64,000 nucleotides of DNA, taken from Alteromonas sp. KUL106 (GTDB lineage Bacteria; Pseudomonadota; Gammaproteobacteria; Enterobacterales; Alteromonadaceae). Shown here piece by piece: positions 54,732-63,962 of the stretch. The first letter of the stretch is position 1, and every line of letters begins with the position of its first letter. The position numbers were made by a program, and so were the translations under genes. The DNA is taken from the NCBI RefSeq assembly GCF_009811415.1, contig NZ_BLIG01000001.1, positions 248,001-312,000 of the forward strand, read 5' to 3'. Under the pieces are notes generated by a model. The model searched no databases. It had not been told where the DNA came from and saw only the letters and a list, made by a program, of their open reading frames with translations.

Positions 54732-55625
54732 TTATGCGAGGCTACCGACGAGCGTAAGCGCCGATGTAATAACAAGCAGAAAAATAACATTACGCTTTGC
54801 TAACTTGACCAGCACTTTAGGCTCTACTGACGCATTTTCCGTCTGCAATTGCTGTTCTTCCGGGGTGAGCATCTCCGCTTGGGATGAGATTTGAGTAAGC
54901 ACATCGTACGCAGACACATCAAACTTTAGCGCATATTTCAGCCACTCAGGCAGAGCACGAGAAAAGTGCCCCATCATCAACATACCGAAGGCAGTTACGC
55001 GTACAGGAATGTAATCAAGGGCAAACATCAGCCTTCCAGCCGCGTCTTTCAAAGGATGATTAGCCTCACATAGTGCTTCTGTAGAGCTTCTGCTCAGACT
55101 GTAAAATAAGGCGCCCGGCGCACCAAACGCTATAAACCAAAGCATGACTGCTGCGTAGTGTTGATAGTTTAGCCAAGTTAAATGTTGGCCAAAGCTCTTG
55201 CCTTCTGCGCCTGCAGTGCCGTCGCTGTCTACCTGACTTGCGCAATGTCCTAGTTGGTCGGTGTACATACTGCAGGCCTGTAGGTCTCCCCGCTCTGCTG
55301 CATTTAAAAAGTTTTTATAGGTTGCCCGTAATACAGGGCAGCCGATGCAGACAAACAATACAATGCTCTGCTCGATAAAAGTGAGAAATGCACCAAGTAC
55401 CCAATACTCAACGACACCCAACAGTGCAGCAGGAAGTAATAGGAAGAAATAAAAAGTGGCGGTAGAGGCTTTTTCATTCCCCCCTTCACTTTCTTGAAAC
55501 TGCATTAAGCCTTTATCTTGAAGAAAAGCGCGATATTGACCGGCATATTTTTCTATATGCCAGTTCGGTGTCTTTGTTATCAGCCGCTCTAGGCTGAGAA
55601 CTAACAGCAAACTCATTAACATCAT
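54732..55625 (-). CDS. ampE: AmpE family inner-membrane protein
   Basis: Inner-membrane protein of 297 residues, homologue of E. coli AmpE, a putative sensor or regulatory protein of cell-wall recycling and beta-lactamase induction. It has several hydrophobic segments (about residues 60-80, 85-105, 155-175 and a C-terminal one at 275-295). The conserved segment LDYIPVRVTAFGMLMMGHF with ALPEWLKYAL aligns with E. coli AmpE. ampD lies 41 bp upstream on the same strand, so ampD-ampE is an operon as in enterobacteria. The exact role of AmpE remains unclear. Confidence 0.9.
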   Translation of the reverse strand: MMLMSLLLVLSLERLITKTPNWHIEKYAGQYRAFLQDKGLMQFQESEGGNEKASTATFYFFLLLPAALLGVVEYWVLGAFLTFIEQSIVLFVCIGCPVLRATYKNFLNAAERGDLQACSMYTDQLGHCASQVDSDGTAGAEGKSFGQHLTWLNYQHYAAVMLWFIAFGAPGALFYSLSRSSTEALCEANHPLKDAAGRLMFALDYIPVRVTAFGMLMMGHFSRALPEWLKYALKFDVSAYDVLTQISSQAEMLTPEEQQLQTENASVEPKVLVKLAKRNVIFLLVITSALTLVGSLA

Positions 55626-55666
55626 AGGTATTGCGTTTCCTTTTTTTAGCGGCCCAGATTATTTAA

Positions 55667-56206
55667 TTATTTAAACCCTGAAACACGCATTCTATATCTT
55701 GCCCAATCAAAAGACTCACCAGGGTCAGTTTTACGCCCCGGCGCGATATCATTATGACCTACGATACGCCCTAAAGTGATCCGAGGATAGTGTCTTATAA
55801 TAAAATCCGTAAGTTCACCAAGCGCTTTATACTGGGCGTCGGTATAAGGCAGAGTATCAGTCCCTTCAAGTTCGATACCTATCGCATTGTCGTTACAGCG
55901 ACTGCGCCCTTGAAATGAAGACAAACCTGCATGCCATGCGCGCTGCTCAAACGGCACAAACTGCTCCACTTCACCGGTACGGTAAATCACGCAGTGAGCG
56001 GAGACCCGCAGCCCCGCAATTTCTTTATAAAAAGGATGTTCATCCGGATTGAGCGTACCGGTAAACAATTGACGAATACCCGACGTACCAAACTGTGAAG
56101 GTGGAAGTGAAATATTGTGTATAACTAATAAGCTGACATCTGTGGTGTCAGGACGCGCATCAAAATGCGGACTTGGGATGTAGCGCGCTTTATTGTAGAG
56201 CATCAT
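55667..56206 (-). CDS. ampD: 1,6-anhydro-N-acetylmuramyl-L-alanine amidase
   Basis: Cytoplasmic zinc amidase of peptidoglycan recycling that removes the peptide from anhydro-muropeptides; its loss derepresses AmpC-type beta-lactamases in other bacteria. The 179-residue protein has the Zn ligands H30 (VIHNIS), H151 and D161 (GHNDIAPGRKTDPG), plus the catalytic E112 (IELEG) and K159. These fit the classical AmpD set, and there is no signal peptide, so the cytoplasmic AmpD rather than the periplasmic AmiD type is indicated. The next gene, ampE, supports this. Confidence 0.95.
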   Translation of the reverse strand: MMLYNKARYIPSPHFDARPDTTDVSLLVIHNISLPPSQFGTSGIRQLFTGTLNPDEHPFYKEIAGLRVSAHCVIYRTGEVEQFVPFEQRAWHAGLSSFQGRSRCNDNAIGIELEGTDTLPYTDAQYKALGELTDFIIRHYPRITLGRIVGHNDIAPGRKTDPGESFDWARYRMRVSGFK

Positions 56207-56367
56207 AGTTTTTGCTTCGATATTTGATTTTCTGCGTTGTAGCCTACATTGTATATGGATATGAGTGTATAGGGCTATATATGTTACTTTCCAGTAGTTT
56301 ACTCGCGTACATTAGCGTGCAGGCTGTGCGTAAGCACTGCGCATCACTATCGAAAAAAGGTTAAAGC

Positions 56368-56886
56368 ATGAATGAACAACAAGACCCGACGACGTCAACG
56401 GGCAAATGGATGGTTGCGCTTGCGTGGATTTGCGGCTTTGGGCTTTTAGTTTTTGTCTTCTCCGATCTGTTAGAAAAGCAAATAAACCCAAATAGTGAGC
56501 CGACATCTGAGCGTATTGGCTCGCAAACTGAGGTTCGTCTTAAGCAAAATCGCCAAGGCCATTACGTCACCACGGGCTATATTAACGGTGAGGAAGTGGT
56601 ATTTCTTGTTGATACTGGTGCAACCGATGTGGCCGTCCCCGCTCACTTGGCCAATAGACTTCAACTTAAAGCCGGTCGCGAGGGGTTAGCGAGTACAGCT
56701 AACGGCGTAGTTCGGGTGGCCGAATCAACGATTGATACTTTGCGTATTGGTGAGATTGTGGTGCGCGATGTAAAAGCAAATTTAAATCCCGGCATGCAAG
56801 ATGACCATATCTTGCTTGGAATGAGCGTTCTTCGCCAATTAGAGTTTACTCAGCGCGGAGATTGGTTAATATTGCGTACCCTTTAA
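56368..56886 (+). CDS. Retropepsin-like aspartic protease, membrane-anchored (TIGR02281-like)
   Basis: Small membrane-anchored protein of 172 residues. One N-terminal hydrophobic segment (about 14-34) is followed by a clan AA aspartic-protease domain with the active-site motif FLVDTGATD (D82) and a later LGMSVLRQLEF, the retropepsin-like ending. Such single-domain proteins probably dimerise to form one active site. Substrate is unknown. It is the first gene on the plus strand after the divergent ampD gene, and nadC follows after 25 bp, which suggests co-transcription. Confidence 0.87.
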   Translation: MNEQQDPTTSTGKWMVALAWICGFGLLVFVFSDLLEKQINPNSEPTSERIGSQTEVRLKQNRQGHYVTTGYINGEEVVFLVDTGATDVAVPAHLANRLQLKAGREGLASTANGVVRVAESTIDTLRIGEIVVRDVKANLNPGMQDDHILLGMSVLRQLEFTQRGDWLILRTL

Positions 56887-56911
56887 GTAGACCATAGCAC
56901 AGATCATAGCG

Positions 56912-57772
56912 ATGAAGATGACATCACCAGACATGTGCGCGATTCGAGAGCAAGTATCGAACGCGCTTATTGAAGATCTTGGCGGCGAGTTGAATGCCGC
57001 AAATGACATTACCGCGAACCTAATAGATGAGAACGTTAACGCAAAAGCTACCATCATTACCCGCGAGCCCTGCGTTATATGCGGTATCGCATGGGCAAAT
57101 CAAGCCTTTGCGCTTATTGACGAGACGGTATCGCTGACTTGGCATGTTGAAGATGGCGAGCAGGTTGATGCCAACACCGTACTGGTGAGTATAGAAGGTT
57201 CTGCTCGCGCTATACTCACTGCAGAGCGTACAGCGCTTAACTTTCTGCAGACTCTGTCAGCCACGGCTACCGTGACCGCTTTTTACGCCAAGTTCTTAGA
57301 AGGCTCGCACACCAAAATTCTAGACACACGTAAAACCTTGCCAGGCCTTCGCTATGCACAGAAATACGCAGTGCGCTGTGGCGGCGGTAAGAACCATCGT
57401 GTTGGTCTTTTTGACGCGTTTTTGATAAAAGAAAACCACATATTTTCTTGTGGTGATATTCAAAAAGCTGTTAGTCGAGCAAAAGCGATGATGCCAGGCA
57501 AACCTGTTGAAGTAGAGGTTGAGAACTTAGAAGAACTTGAACAAGCCCTTTCAGCGGGTGCCGATATCGTTATGTTAGATAATTTTTCTAACGAACAGAT
57601 CCAACAGGCAGTAGCGCTTAACAATGGCCAATGTAAACTAGAAGTATCAGGGAACATTACTGATGAGCGACTAGCATCGCTTGCCAAGCTTGGCGTGGAC
57701 TATATTTCGTCTGGTGCATTAACCAAACATGTTCAGGCAATTGACTTGTCTCTGCGTATTAATTTGTCATAG
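56912..57772 (+). CDS. nadC: Nicotinate-nucleotide pyrophosphorylase (carboxylating)
   Basis: Quinolinate phosphoribosyltransferase of NAD synthesis (quinolinate + PRPP to nicotinate mononucleotide, CO2 and PPi), 286 residues. The N-terminal domain has NDITANLI, and the catalytic barrel contains ILDTRKTLPGLRYAQKYAV, the GGGKNHRVGLFDAFLIKENH active-site run and VEVEVENLEEL. The location beside ampD and the pilin genes is the conserved gammaproteobacterial arrangement. A large hairpin follows at 57846-57885. Confidence 0.96.
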   Translation: MKMTSPDMCAIREQVSNALIEDLGGELNAANDITANLIDENVNAKATIITREPCVICGIAWANQAFALIDETVSLTWHVEDGEQVDANTVLVSIEGSARAILTAERTALNFLQTLSATATVTAFYAKFLEGSHTKILDTRKTLPGLRYAQKYAVRCGGGKNHRVGLFDAFLIKENHIFSCGDIQKAVSRAKAMMPGKPVEVEVENLEELEQALSAGADIVMLDNFSNEQIQQAVALNNGQCKLEVSGNITDERLASLAKLGVDYISSGALTKHVQAIDLSLRINLS

Positions 57773-57845
57773 CAAATCAAGTGAGTGACAACGTGTTTTT
57801 TGGTGATATAAGCGGCATTACTTCGGTCATCAACACCATATGAAA

Positions 57846-57885
57846 GCGTGAATTGTCGTATCGCACGCGATACCACAATTCACGC
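57846..57885. repeat. Large hairpin after nadC, possible terminator
   Basis: Arms of 19 bp at 57846-57864 and 57867-57885 agree at 18 positions (outer part GCGTGAATTGT / ACAATTCACGC), with only 2 bp between them, so the tip must open into a loop. A T-rich stretch starts about 10 nt later on the plus strand. It lies in the 400-bp gap between nadC and pilA. It may be the nadC terminator or a palindromic repeat. Apart from this and the pilA promoter the gap shows nothing. Confidence 0.65.
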
Positions 57886-58043
57886 CTACCTTTAGTTTTT
57901 TCTCTTTAATGTTCTCTGTGTATAGATGAATATACGTAGTTAAGTCATTAAGATTTATACGAAAGTTCAAGCACACAGGCCTGCCATGGCGCACCGAACC
58001 ATGTCATACTGCAAAAGCTAGACATACGTATAGTTGCCTATAC

Positions 58044-58071
58044 TTGTCAGTGACAAATAAAATTCTATACT
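58044..58071 (+). promoter_or_regulatory. Probable sigma-70 promoter of pilA
   Basis: TTGTCA (58044-58049) and TATACT (58066-58071) are spaced by 16 bp, about 100 bp before the pilA start. No sigma-54 -24/-12 pair was found, although sigma-54 drives pilA in some other gammaproteobacteria. Match by sequence only. Confidence 0.5.
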
Positions 58072-58172
58072 GAGTATCAAGTACCAGGGGCGTTGAAATG
58101 GACGACTCGGGTATAAACGTCAATTTGAATTTGATTTAACTTAGCGTGTTATACACGTCCCGGAGAAAAACC

Positions 58173-58598
58173 ATGATGAACATGAATACAAAAAACCAAA
58201 AGGGTTTCACCCTAATCGAACTAATGATTGTTGTTGCAATCATCGGTATCCTTGCAGCAATCGCATTGCCTGCTTACCAGAACTACACGCAAAAAGCGAA
58301 GTTTACTGAAGTAACTAACGCTACGGCAGCAGCAAAAACTGCAGTTGAGATTTGCGCACAAACTGTCGACGCTACGCTAGCAGCATGTGACGGCGGTACA
58401 AGCGGTGTTCCAGCAGACGTAACACAATCTGCAACAGTTGTTGGTGTTACTACACTGAATGGTGTAATCGAAGCTGAAGCTTCTGGAAACTCTGGTGTTA
58501 CTGATGGCACAAACCCTGCTACTTATACACTTACTCCTACAGTAACCGACGGCCGCGTTACTTGGGCTGCAGCATGCGTACCAACAACGCTTTGCTAA
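58173..58598 (+). CDS. pilA: Type IV major pilin PilA
   Basis: Type IVa pilin of 141 residues before processing. The start is ATG 58173, with CGGAG 7-8 bp upstream. The short leader ends in KG and mature pilin begins [20 protein letters not shown], with the conserved Glu at position 5 and the N-terminal hydrophobic helix. Four Cys, including two in a C-terminal segment (AACVPTTLC), would give disulfides typical of pilins. The prepilin peptidase PilD is encoded at 60032-60937. It is followed by a terminator, so pilC has separate or read-through expression. Confidence 0.95.
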   Translation: MMNMNTKNQKGFTLIELMIVVAIIGILAAIALPAYQNYTQKAKFTEVTNATAAAKTAVEICAQTVDATLAACDGGTSGVPADVTQSATVVGVTTLNGVIEAEASGNSGVTDGTNPATYTLTPTVTDGRVTWAAACVPTTLC

Positions 58599-58623
58599 TG
58601 AAAAGCGCGTACACCAATAAAAG

Positions 58624-58654
58624 AAAAACCCAGTGTTGTAACTGGGTTTTTTGT
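58624..58654 (+). terminator. Terminator after pilA
   Basis: An 11-bp stem (AAAAACCCAGT / ACTGGGTTTTT) with a 6-nt loop ends in T6, 25 bp past the pilA stop and 25 bp before pilC. It would make the abundant pilin mRNA separate from pilC. Confidence 0.9.
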
Positions 58655-58679
58655 TTAATTTCACTTTGGATATTACAAA

Positions 58680-59888
58680 ATGGCTAAGGCGGCTTCGGTA
58701 TTCACATGGCAAGGAAAAGATCGGCACGGTCAAGCCCGTAAAGGCGAAATTTCCGCTACATCGCTCTCAGAAGCAAAAAACCTGCTTCGACGCCAAGGTA
58801 TTTCAGCAAATAAGGTAAAGAAGCTTGCTAAGCCTTTATTCGGTGGTGCCAAGAAGATAAAACCTGGAGATATTTCCGTTATATCTCGTCAAATAGCCAC
58901 TATGCTTGCGGCTGGAGTTACGCTGATTCAGTCTTTAGACATGATCGCGCAGGGCCATACGAACCCCCTTATGCGTAAGCTGCTTGGGGAAATTACCGAA
59001 GAAGTTAAATCAGGTAACCCACTCTCATCAGCACTCAGAAAACACCCCCTTTATTTTGACGACCTATATTGCGACTTGGTGTATACCGGCGAGCAGTCGG
59101 GCGCCCTTGAAACTATCTATGACCGAATTGCTACTTATAAGGAAAAGGCCGAAGCACTAAAATCAAAAATCAAAAAAGCGATGTTCTACCCTATTGCGGT
59201 TTTGGTTGTTGCTTTTATTGTTACGACTATCCTTCTTATTTTTGTTGTTCCTCAGTTTGAGGAAATCTTTAGTAGCTTTGGCGCTGAACTCCCTGCGTTT
59301 ACTGTATTTGTACTGGGAATATCCCGTTTTGTGCAGGACTACGGTATCTTTATCGCCATGGGCCTTGCTGCCGCCGGCTTTATGTTTGTGCGAGCCCATA
59401 GACGCAGTCAAAAGCTGCGCGATACGGTCGACCGTAATATTTTAAAAATTCCGGTTATCGGAGAAATACTTAAAAAAGCCAGTATCGCCCGCTTTACCCG
59501 CACCCTGGCCACTACCTTCGCCGCGGGCGTACCGCTTATCGGTGCTCTAGAATCTGCCGCGGGTGCATCGGGTAATGCTGTTTATCGCGATGCCATTTTG
59601 TATATACGTAAAGAAGTAGCGGGCGGTATGCCTATGCACGTGGCCATGCGCGCAACCCAAGTATTCCCGGATATGGTGACCCAAATGATTGCTATCGGTG
59701 AAGAGTCGGGCGCGGTTGACGAGATGCTAAGTAAAATAGCCACCATTTATGAAGCTGAGGTTGATGATATGGTCGACGGGTTAACCAGCTTGCTTGAACC
59801 TATGATCATGGCTGTACTCGGTGTAGTTATCGGCGGCTTGATTGTGGCCATGTACTTACCTATATTCGAAATGGGTAACGTGGTATAA
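58680..59888 (+). CDS. pilC: Type IV pilus inner-membrane platform protein PilC
   Basis: Inner-membrane platform of the type IV pilus machine (GspF/PilC family), 402 residues. Two GspF domains (about 65-190 and 270-395) with three membrane segments, marked by ISVISRQIATMLAAGVTLIQ, VYTGEQSGALETIYDRIATY and ARFTRTLATTFAAGVPLIGA. The usual order is pilA-pilB-pilC-pilD, but the pilB ATPase gene is missing here: only 81 bp separate pilA and pilC. A start ATG at 58680 directly follows the terminator region. Confidence 0.95.
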   Translation: MAKAASVFTWQGKDRHGQARKGEISATSLSEAKNLLRRQGISANKVKKLAKPLFGGAKKIKPGDISVISRQIATMLAAGVTLIQSLDMIAQGHTNPLMRKLLGEITEEVKSGNPLSSALRKHPLYFDDLYCDLVYTGEQSGALETIYDRIATYKEKAEALKSKIKKAMFYPIAVLVVAFIVTTILLIFVVPQFEEIFSSFGAELPAFTVFVLGISRFVQDYGIFIAMGLAAAGFMFVRAHRRSQKLRDTVDRNILKIPVIGEILKKASIARFTRTLATTFAAGVPLIGALESAAGASGNAVYRDAILYIRKEVAGGMPMHVAMRATQVFPDMVTQMIAIGEESGAVDEMLSKIATIYEAEVDDMVDGLTSLLEPMIMAVLGVVIGGLIVAMYLPIFEMGNVV

Positions 59889-60031
59889 CTTATTCAGTAT
59901 ATTAGCTTTAAGTGCACCGCTTTGATGTCATCAGGGCGCCTTAAAACGGCGCTTTGATGTAAACTTAAAGATGATAAACTCAAAGCCACGCCCGTTTTCG
60001 ACCATTAATAAAATTAAAAGAACTGCACTTC

Positions 60032-60937
60032 ATGGACGCCATAATAACGCTTAGCCAGCTCTACCCCGCTATTTTCTATTGCCTTGTTTTTCTTGTAAGC
60101 CTAATGGTGGGCAGCTTTTTAAATGTAGTAATTCACCGTTTGCCTATCATGATGGAGCGCAGCTGGCAGCAAGAGTATGAAAGCTATTTTAGCGATAGCG
60201 AAAATGATGGTATTTCTACACCTTCTAATAATAAATCAACCACGCCGGACGAGCCTTTTAACCTTGTTAAGCCTGACAGCACCTGCCCAAGCTGCGGCCA
60301 CAAAATTCGCGCATGGGAGAACATACCTGTTATCAGCTACCTGTTTCTCAAAGGCAAATGTGCAAAATGCAAAACCGGCATTTCTATTCGCTACCCACTT
60401 GTTGAACTTTTCACTGCGCTGGCCTGTACATTTGCGGCCTATCAGTTTGGCGTTACGTCCCAAGCGCTTTGGGCTGTTGCATTTACTTATGTACTGGTGG
60501 CACTCCTTTTCATCGATTTAGACAAAATGTTATTGCCCGACCAGCTTACGCTTCCTTTACTTTGGCTAGGGCTGCTATTAAGTACGCAAAACATCTTTGT
60601 TGGTACTACCGATGCTATTATCGGCGCGGCGGCAGGATATCTAAGTTTATGGTCGGTGTATTGGCTGTTTAAACTTGTTACGGGCAAGGAAGGCATGGGG
60701 TACGGCGACTTTAAACTGCTTGCAGCACTTGGGGCGTATACTGGTTGGCAGGGTCTACCTGTCATTATTTTGCTTTCTTCATTTGTTGGTGCTATCGCTG
60801 GCATACTCATTATGGTTATTCAGAATAAAGGCAAATCGTTAGCGATTCCTTTTGGCCCCTATTTAGCTGTAGCGGGCTGGCTGACTCTGCTTTTTAAAGA
60901 TGAAATTATCACTACCTATCTGAATATTGTGCTTTAA
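60032..60937 (+). CDS. pilD: Prepilin leader peptidase / N-methyltransferase PilD
   Basis: Inner-membrane aspartic protease that cleaves and N-methylates prepilins and pseudopilins (PilA and type II secretion pseudopilins), 301 residues. The N-terminal methyltransferase part has the zinc cysteines CPSCGHKIRAWENIPVISYL followed by CAKCK. The peptidase part has the catalytic Asp pair in DLDKMLLPDQLTLP and GYGDFKLLAALGAY. About seven to eight membrane segments are expected. It follows pilC after 143 bp and precedes coaE, the standard gene order. Confidence 0.96.
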   Translation: MDAIITLSQLYPAIFYCLVFLVSLMVGSFLNVVIHRLPIMMERSWQQEYESYFSDSENDGISTPSNNKSTTPDEPFNLVKPDSTCPSCGHKIRAWENIPVISYLFLKGKCAKCKTGISIRYPLVELFTALACTFAAYQFGVTSQALWAVAFTYVLVALLFIDLDKMLLPDQLTLPLLWLGLLLSTQNIFVGTTDAIIGAAAGYLSLWSVYWLFKLVTGKEGMGYGDFKLLAALGAYTGWQGLPVIILLSSFVGAIAGILIMVIQNKGKSLAIPFGPYLAVAGWLTLLFKDEIITTYLNIVL

Positions 60938-60967
60938 AATTAAGTAATGCTTTAACTACAAGGCTTA

Positions 60968-61585
60968 ATGGTTATGGATAAACAACAGGCGTTCGTCGTA
61001 GGCCTGACCGGCGGTATAGGAAGTGGTAAATCAGCCGCAACAGCATGCTTTGAAAAACTGGGTATCGACATTGTAGACGCGGACGAAGTAGCGCGGGATG
61101 TGGTTGCGCCAGGCTCTCAAGGTTTGAAAGAGATAGCAAACCGCTTTGGAGATGGCATTTTACTGGAAGATGGAAACCTTAATCGCGCAATTCTTCGCGA
61201 AAAAGTGTTTGCTGACGACGTTGAGAAACACTGGCTGAACAACTTACTTCACCCCCTCATCCGCTTGCGCATGCAGTACCTCATTGGTGAATCGACCAGC
61301 CCTTACTGCATTTTATCTGTGCCCCTACTTGTTGAAAACAAGCTGACGGAAATGTGTAACTACGTTATTGTGGTTGACTGTCCGGAAGCAATGCAGCTTG
61401 AACGCGCGCTTAAACGTGATGGCAGCACGGAGCAAACCATAAGAAACATCATGGCGTCTCAAGCCACACGAGAAGAGCGCATTAAAGCAGCCGATACGGT
61501 TTTAGATAACAGTACAACATTATCTGCCCTTTCTACACAAATTACAGACCTCCATAACACCCTGTTGGCATTATCATCTGGCTAA
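60968..61585 (+). CDS. coaE: Dephospho-CoA kinase
   Basis: Last enzyme of coenzyme A synthesis, phosphorylating dephospho-CoA with ATP; 205 residues. The P-loop GLTGGIGSGKSAATACF is at the N terminus, followed by VDADEVARDVV and HPLIRLRM with SVPLLVENK. The ATG at 60968 has AAGG 4 bp upstream, and another ATG lies at 60974. It sits in the nadC-pil-coaE-zapD-yacG conserved block. Confidence 0.95.
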   Translation: MVMDKQQAFVVGLTGGIGSGKSAATACFEKLGIDIVDADEVARDVVAPGSQGLKEIANRFGDGILLEDGNLNRAILREKVFADDVEKHWLNNLLHPLIRLRMQYLIGESTSPYCILSVPLLVENKLTEMCNYVIVVDCPEAMQLERALKRDGSTEQTIRNIMASQATREERIKAADTVLDNSTTLSALSTQITDLHNTLLALSSG

Positions 61586-61790
61586 GTTTTATATAGCGCG
61601 ATCCCCCTAAGAATTAGAGGGTAATGGCCGTTTTTGAAACTTTTTTGAACAAAAAACGTCAAATAAAAAATTTGTCGTACAAGTGTGCTTGGCTTAAACG
61701 CGTTGATGCTTTAGGCTTATCGCTGTTAAGTTTCAATTTTGGCGAGCGTCGCGTGCCAATTCTTCACGTCAATGGGTTTTAAGGGGTTTC

Positions 61791-62543
61791 ATGGGTAACG
61801 CTGTTTTCGAATTTCCATTAAAGGAAAAAGTACGTAACTATCTACGTGTTGAGCAGCTGCTTGGACAACTTAAGATCACTGCAAAATCTGAGCATACCCA
61901 TTTGCAGCTCGTTTTCTTTGAACAGCTTTTTGAGCTTCTTGATTTAATTGAACGATTAGACTTGCGCTCTGACTTGACTAAAGACCTTGACGCTCATGAG
62001 AAGAACTTGGTCTATTGGTCAAAGCATCCCAAAATTGATAGCACTGCGTTAGAACAAGCGCTAAAGACAGTACTTACCCTTAAGCAAAAGCTTAAAACAG
62101 ATCGTCGGTTTGGCAGTGCGCTGAAGGATGACAAACTGCTAAGCGCTATTCGTCAGCGTTTTGCTATTCCCGGTGGCGCGTGTAGTTTCGACTTACCCAA
62201 TTTGCACTTTTGGTTGCAGCAACCGTTAGAGCATCGCCAAACAGAAATAGCGCAATGGCTTGAAACGCTGGGCCTATTAGACGATGCCATTGCAGTCAGC
62301 CTCTCATTTATACGAGAGCGCGGTCAGTTTGTTGACGTCGTTGCTGATAACGGTTTTTACCAAGGCGCAGCAGAAGACAAAAACGAACTCATTCGGGTGA
62401 AATGTAGCGTGGATGAGGGTTATTACCCCACATTAAGCGGCAATAAATACCGGTATGCACTGCGCTTTATGTTGTTCTCGCCACAAGAAGGTCACACTGG
62501 CGCAGTGGAAAGCAGTATTCAGTTTCGCTTAGCAGCCTGCTAA
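61791..62543 (+). CDS. zapD: Cell division protein ZapD
   Basis: Cytoplasmic FtsZ-binding protein that bundles FtsZ filaments at the division ring (YacF/ZapD family), 250 residues against 247 in E. coli. The N-terminal [18 protein letters not shown], mid-region [17 protein letters not shown] and C-terminal [16 protein letters not shown] are family segments. AAGGGG precedes the ATG by 6 bp. It lies between coaE (205 bp upstream, no clear terminator) and yacG, as in E. coli. Confidence 0.95.
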   Translation: MGNAVFEFPLKEKVRNYLRVEQLLGQLKITAKSEHTHLQLVFFEQLFELLDLIERLDLRSDLTKDLDAHEKNLVYWSKHPKIDSTALEQALKTVLTLKQKLKTDRRFGSALKDDKLLSAIRQRFAIPGGACSFDLPNLHFWLQQPLEHRQTEIAQWLETLGLLDDAIAVSLSFIRERGQFVDVVADNGFYQGAAEDKNELIRVKCSVDEGYYPTLSGNKYRYALRFMLFSPQEGHTGAVESSIQFRLAAC

Positions 62544-62619
62544 ACTTCAACTCTATTCAATATTTTTCGTCTTCGGTATGCCTATGGTACCGGTAAGACG
62601 TATTTCACTGGAGTCTATT

Positions 62620-62847
62620 ATGGAAGTGAAATGCCCTATTTGCGCCAAACAAGTGGTTTGGGCACCAACAAGTGAGTACCGCCCTTTTTGCAGTAAGAAA
62701 TGTCAGCTTATCGACTTAGGTGAGTGGGCTGCAGAGGACAGAAAAATTGCCGGTAAGCCTGCAGAAGACGCAACGCCTAAACATATCGATGTTGAAGAAA
62801 TCGAGGCAATGTTAGCGCAACAATCTGACGACTTTTTTAAACACTAA
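62620..62847 (+). CDS. yacG: DNA gyrase inhibitor YacG
   Basis: Small zinc protein of 75 residues that binds GyrB and blocks gyrase DNA binding in E. coli. The zinc site is CPIC with [16 protein letters not shown] place the start at ATG 62620, with GGAG 6-8 bp upstream, so the protein begins [10 protein letters not shown], as in the family; the upstream ATG at 62578 would add 14 residues. A longer acidic C-terminal tail ends the protein. It closes the conserved coaE-zapD-yacG run. Confidence 0.93.
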   Translation: MEVKCPICAKQVVWAPTSEYRPFCSKKCQLIDLGEWAAEDRKIAGKPAEDATPKHIDVEEIEAMLAQQSDDFFKH

Positions 62848-63089
62848 GCTAAGTTTGTCGTATTTTCCCCAACAATAATCGACGCGTATTTGAGTAAATT
62901 CATTTTCGAACGTATTTTAGTGACACTCTTGCTGGTGTAGTATCAAACTGTCGTGTATCGAATTCTATGATACCTTCGATATCAAGCAATCGCGCGGCGG
63001 GTCGTTGCTTTAGCTCATCTAAAAACTAAAAAACGTGTATTCAATGCACTGCCTGTCGCCTCCTCAGACTCGTAAAAAAAGGAACATGA

Positions 63090-63962
63090 ATGTTTAACTC
63101 TATCGCGCTTGTTGGTGGTACTCATGGTAATGAGACCAGTGGTATTCAGCTTATTCGAAATTGGCAACAGTTTGGATTGCCCACGCGATTTAATGAGCTA
63201 AATGTTTCATTGACGATTGCTAACGAAGCGGCCCTTCAAGCGAACGTACGCTTCGTAGAAGAAGATTTGAACCGACAGTTTACCCTAGAGCGCTTAGCCG
63301 GCAATAACCCAGCCAAAGAAGCGGTGCTTGCCAAATTACTTAATGAAAAGTTCGGTCCAAAAGGCAATTCAAACACCGACTTCGTCATTGATATTCATAA
63401 CACTACCAGCGAGATGGGTGCCACACTTATTATTCTGGAAGCGGATGAATTCCACGTTCAGCTGGCACGGTTCGTTAAGCAGCAAATGCCTGAAGCGAAT
63501 ATTTTGGTGGAAGACGAGAAACCTTATCTCGAGCACGGTTACTTATGTACTACCGGTAAGAAAGGCGTGATGATTGAAGTGGGCGGTCAGCCTCAGGGCG
63601 TGCTAAGAGAAGATGTATACCTTTTAACACAAACTATGGCTGAAGCCATTTTAGATTTTTGTGTCGCCTACAACAATAATGAAATAGAGATAGACGCATT
63701 GCCTGCGTGTGAGGCTTTTCGCCTAGGTGAGAACGTGGGTTTTCCACTCGATGAAAATGGTAAGCGCACCGCTATGATCCATCATTCATTGCAAGACAAT
63801 GACTTTAAGCCCTTACTACCAGGTTCGCCTATGTTTAGAACCTTTGACGGGAAAGATATCCTGTGGGAAGGCGAAAAAGAAATCTACCCTCATTTTATCA
63901 ATGAGGCCGCGTATTTTAAATTAGACGTGGCGTTTGCTACATCTGAACGTATTGAGTTATAG
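63090..63962 (+). CDS. Aspartoacylase (M14 / succinylglutamate desuccinylase family)
   Basis: Predicted cytoplasmic zinc hydrolase that deacetylates N-acetylaspartate to acetate and aspartate, 290 residues. The metal motif GGTHGNETSG (His and Glu), the later DIHNTTSEMG (His) and the catalytic Glu region GVMIEVGGQPQG match the aspartoacylase branch of the AstE/AspA family. It begins about 240 bp after yacG, in a region with no other recognisable feature, and is close to the end of the window. N-acyl amino acid substrates other than N-acetylaspartate remain possible. Confidence 0.88.
   Translation: MFNSIALVGGTHGNETSGIQLIRNWQQFGLPTRFNELNVSLTIANEAALQANVRFVEEDLNRQFTLERLAGNNPAKEAVLAKLLNEKFGPKGNSNTDFVIDIHNTTSEMGATLIILEADEFHVQLARFVKQQMPEANILVEDEKPYLEHGYLCTTGKKGVMIEVGGQPQGVLREDVYLLTQTMAEAILDFCVAYNNNEIEIDALPACEAFRLGENVGFPLDENGKRTAMIHHSLQDNDFKPLLPGSPMFRTFDGKDILWEGEKEIYPHFINEAAYFKLDVAFATSERIEL

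Noticed and set aside
57990..58140. Sigma-54 promoter for pilA
   Set aside because: No properly spaced GG/GC pair was found; a sigma-70 match is better.
58599..58679. Remnant of pilB between pilA and pilC
   Set aside because: The 81 bp are filled by a terminator and the pilC ribosome-binding region; no coding remnant is visible.
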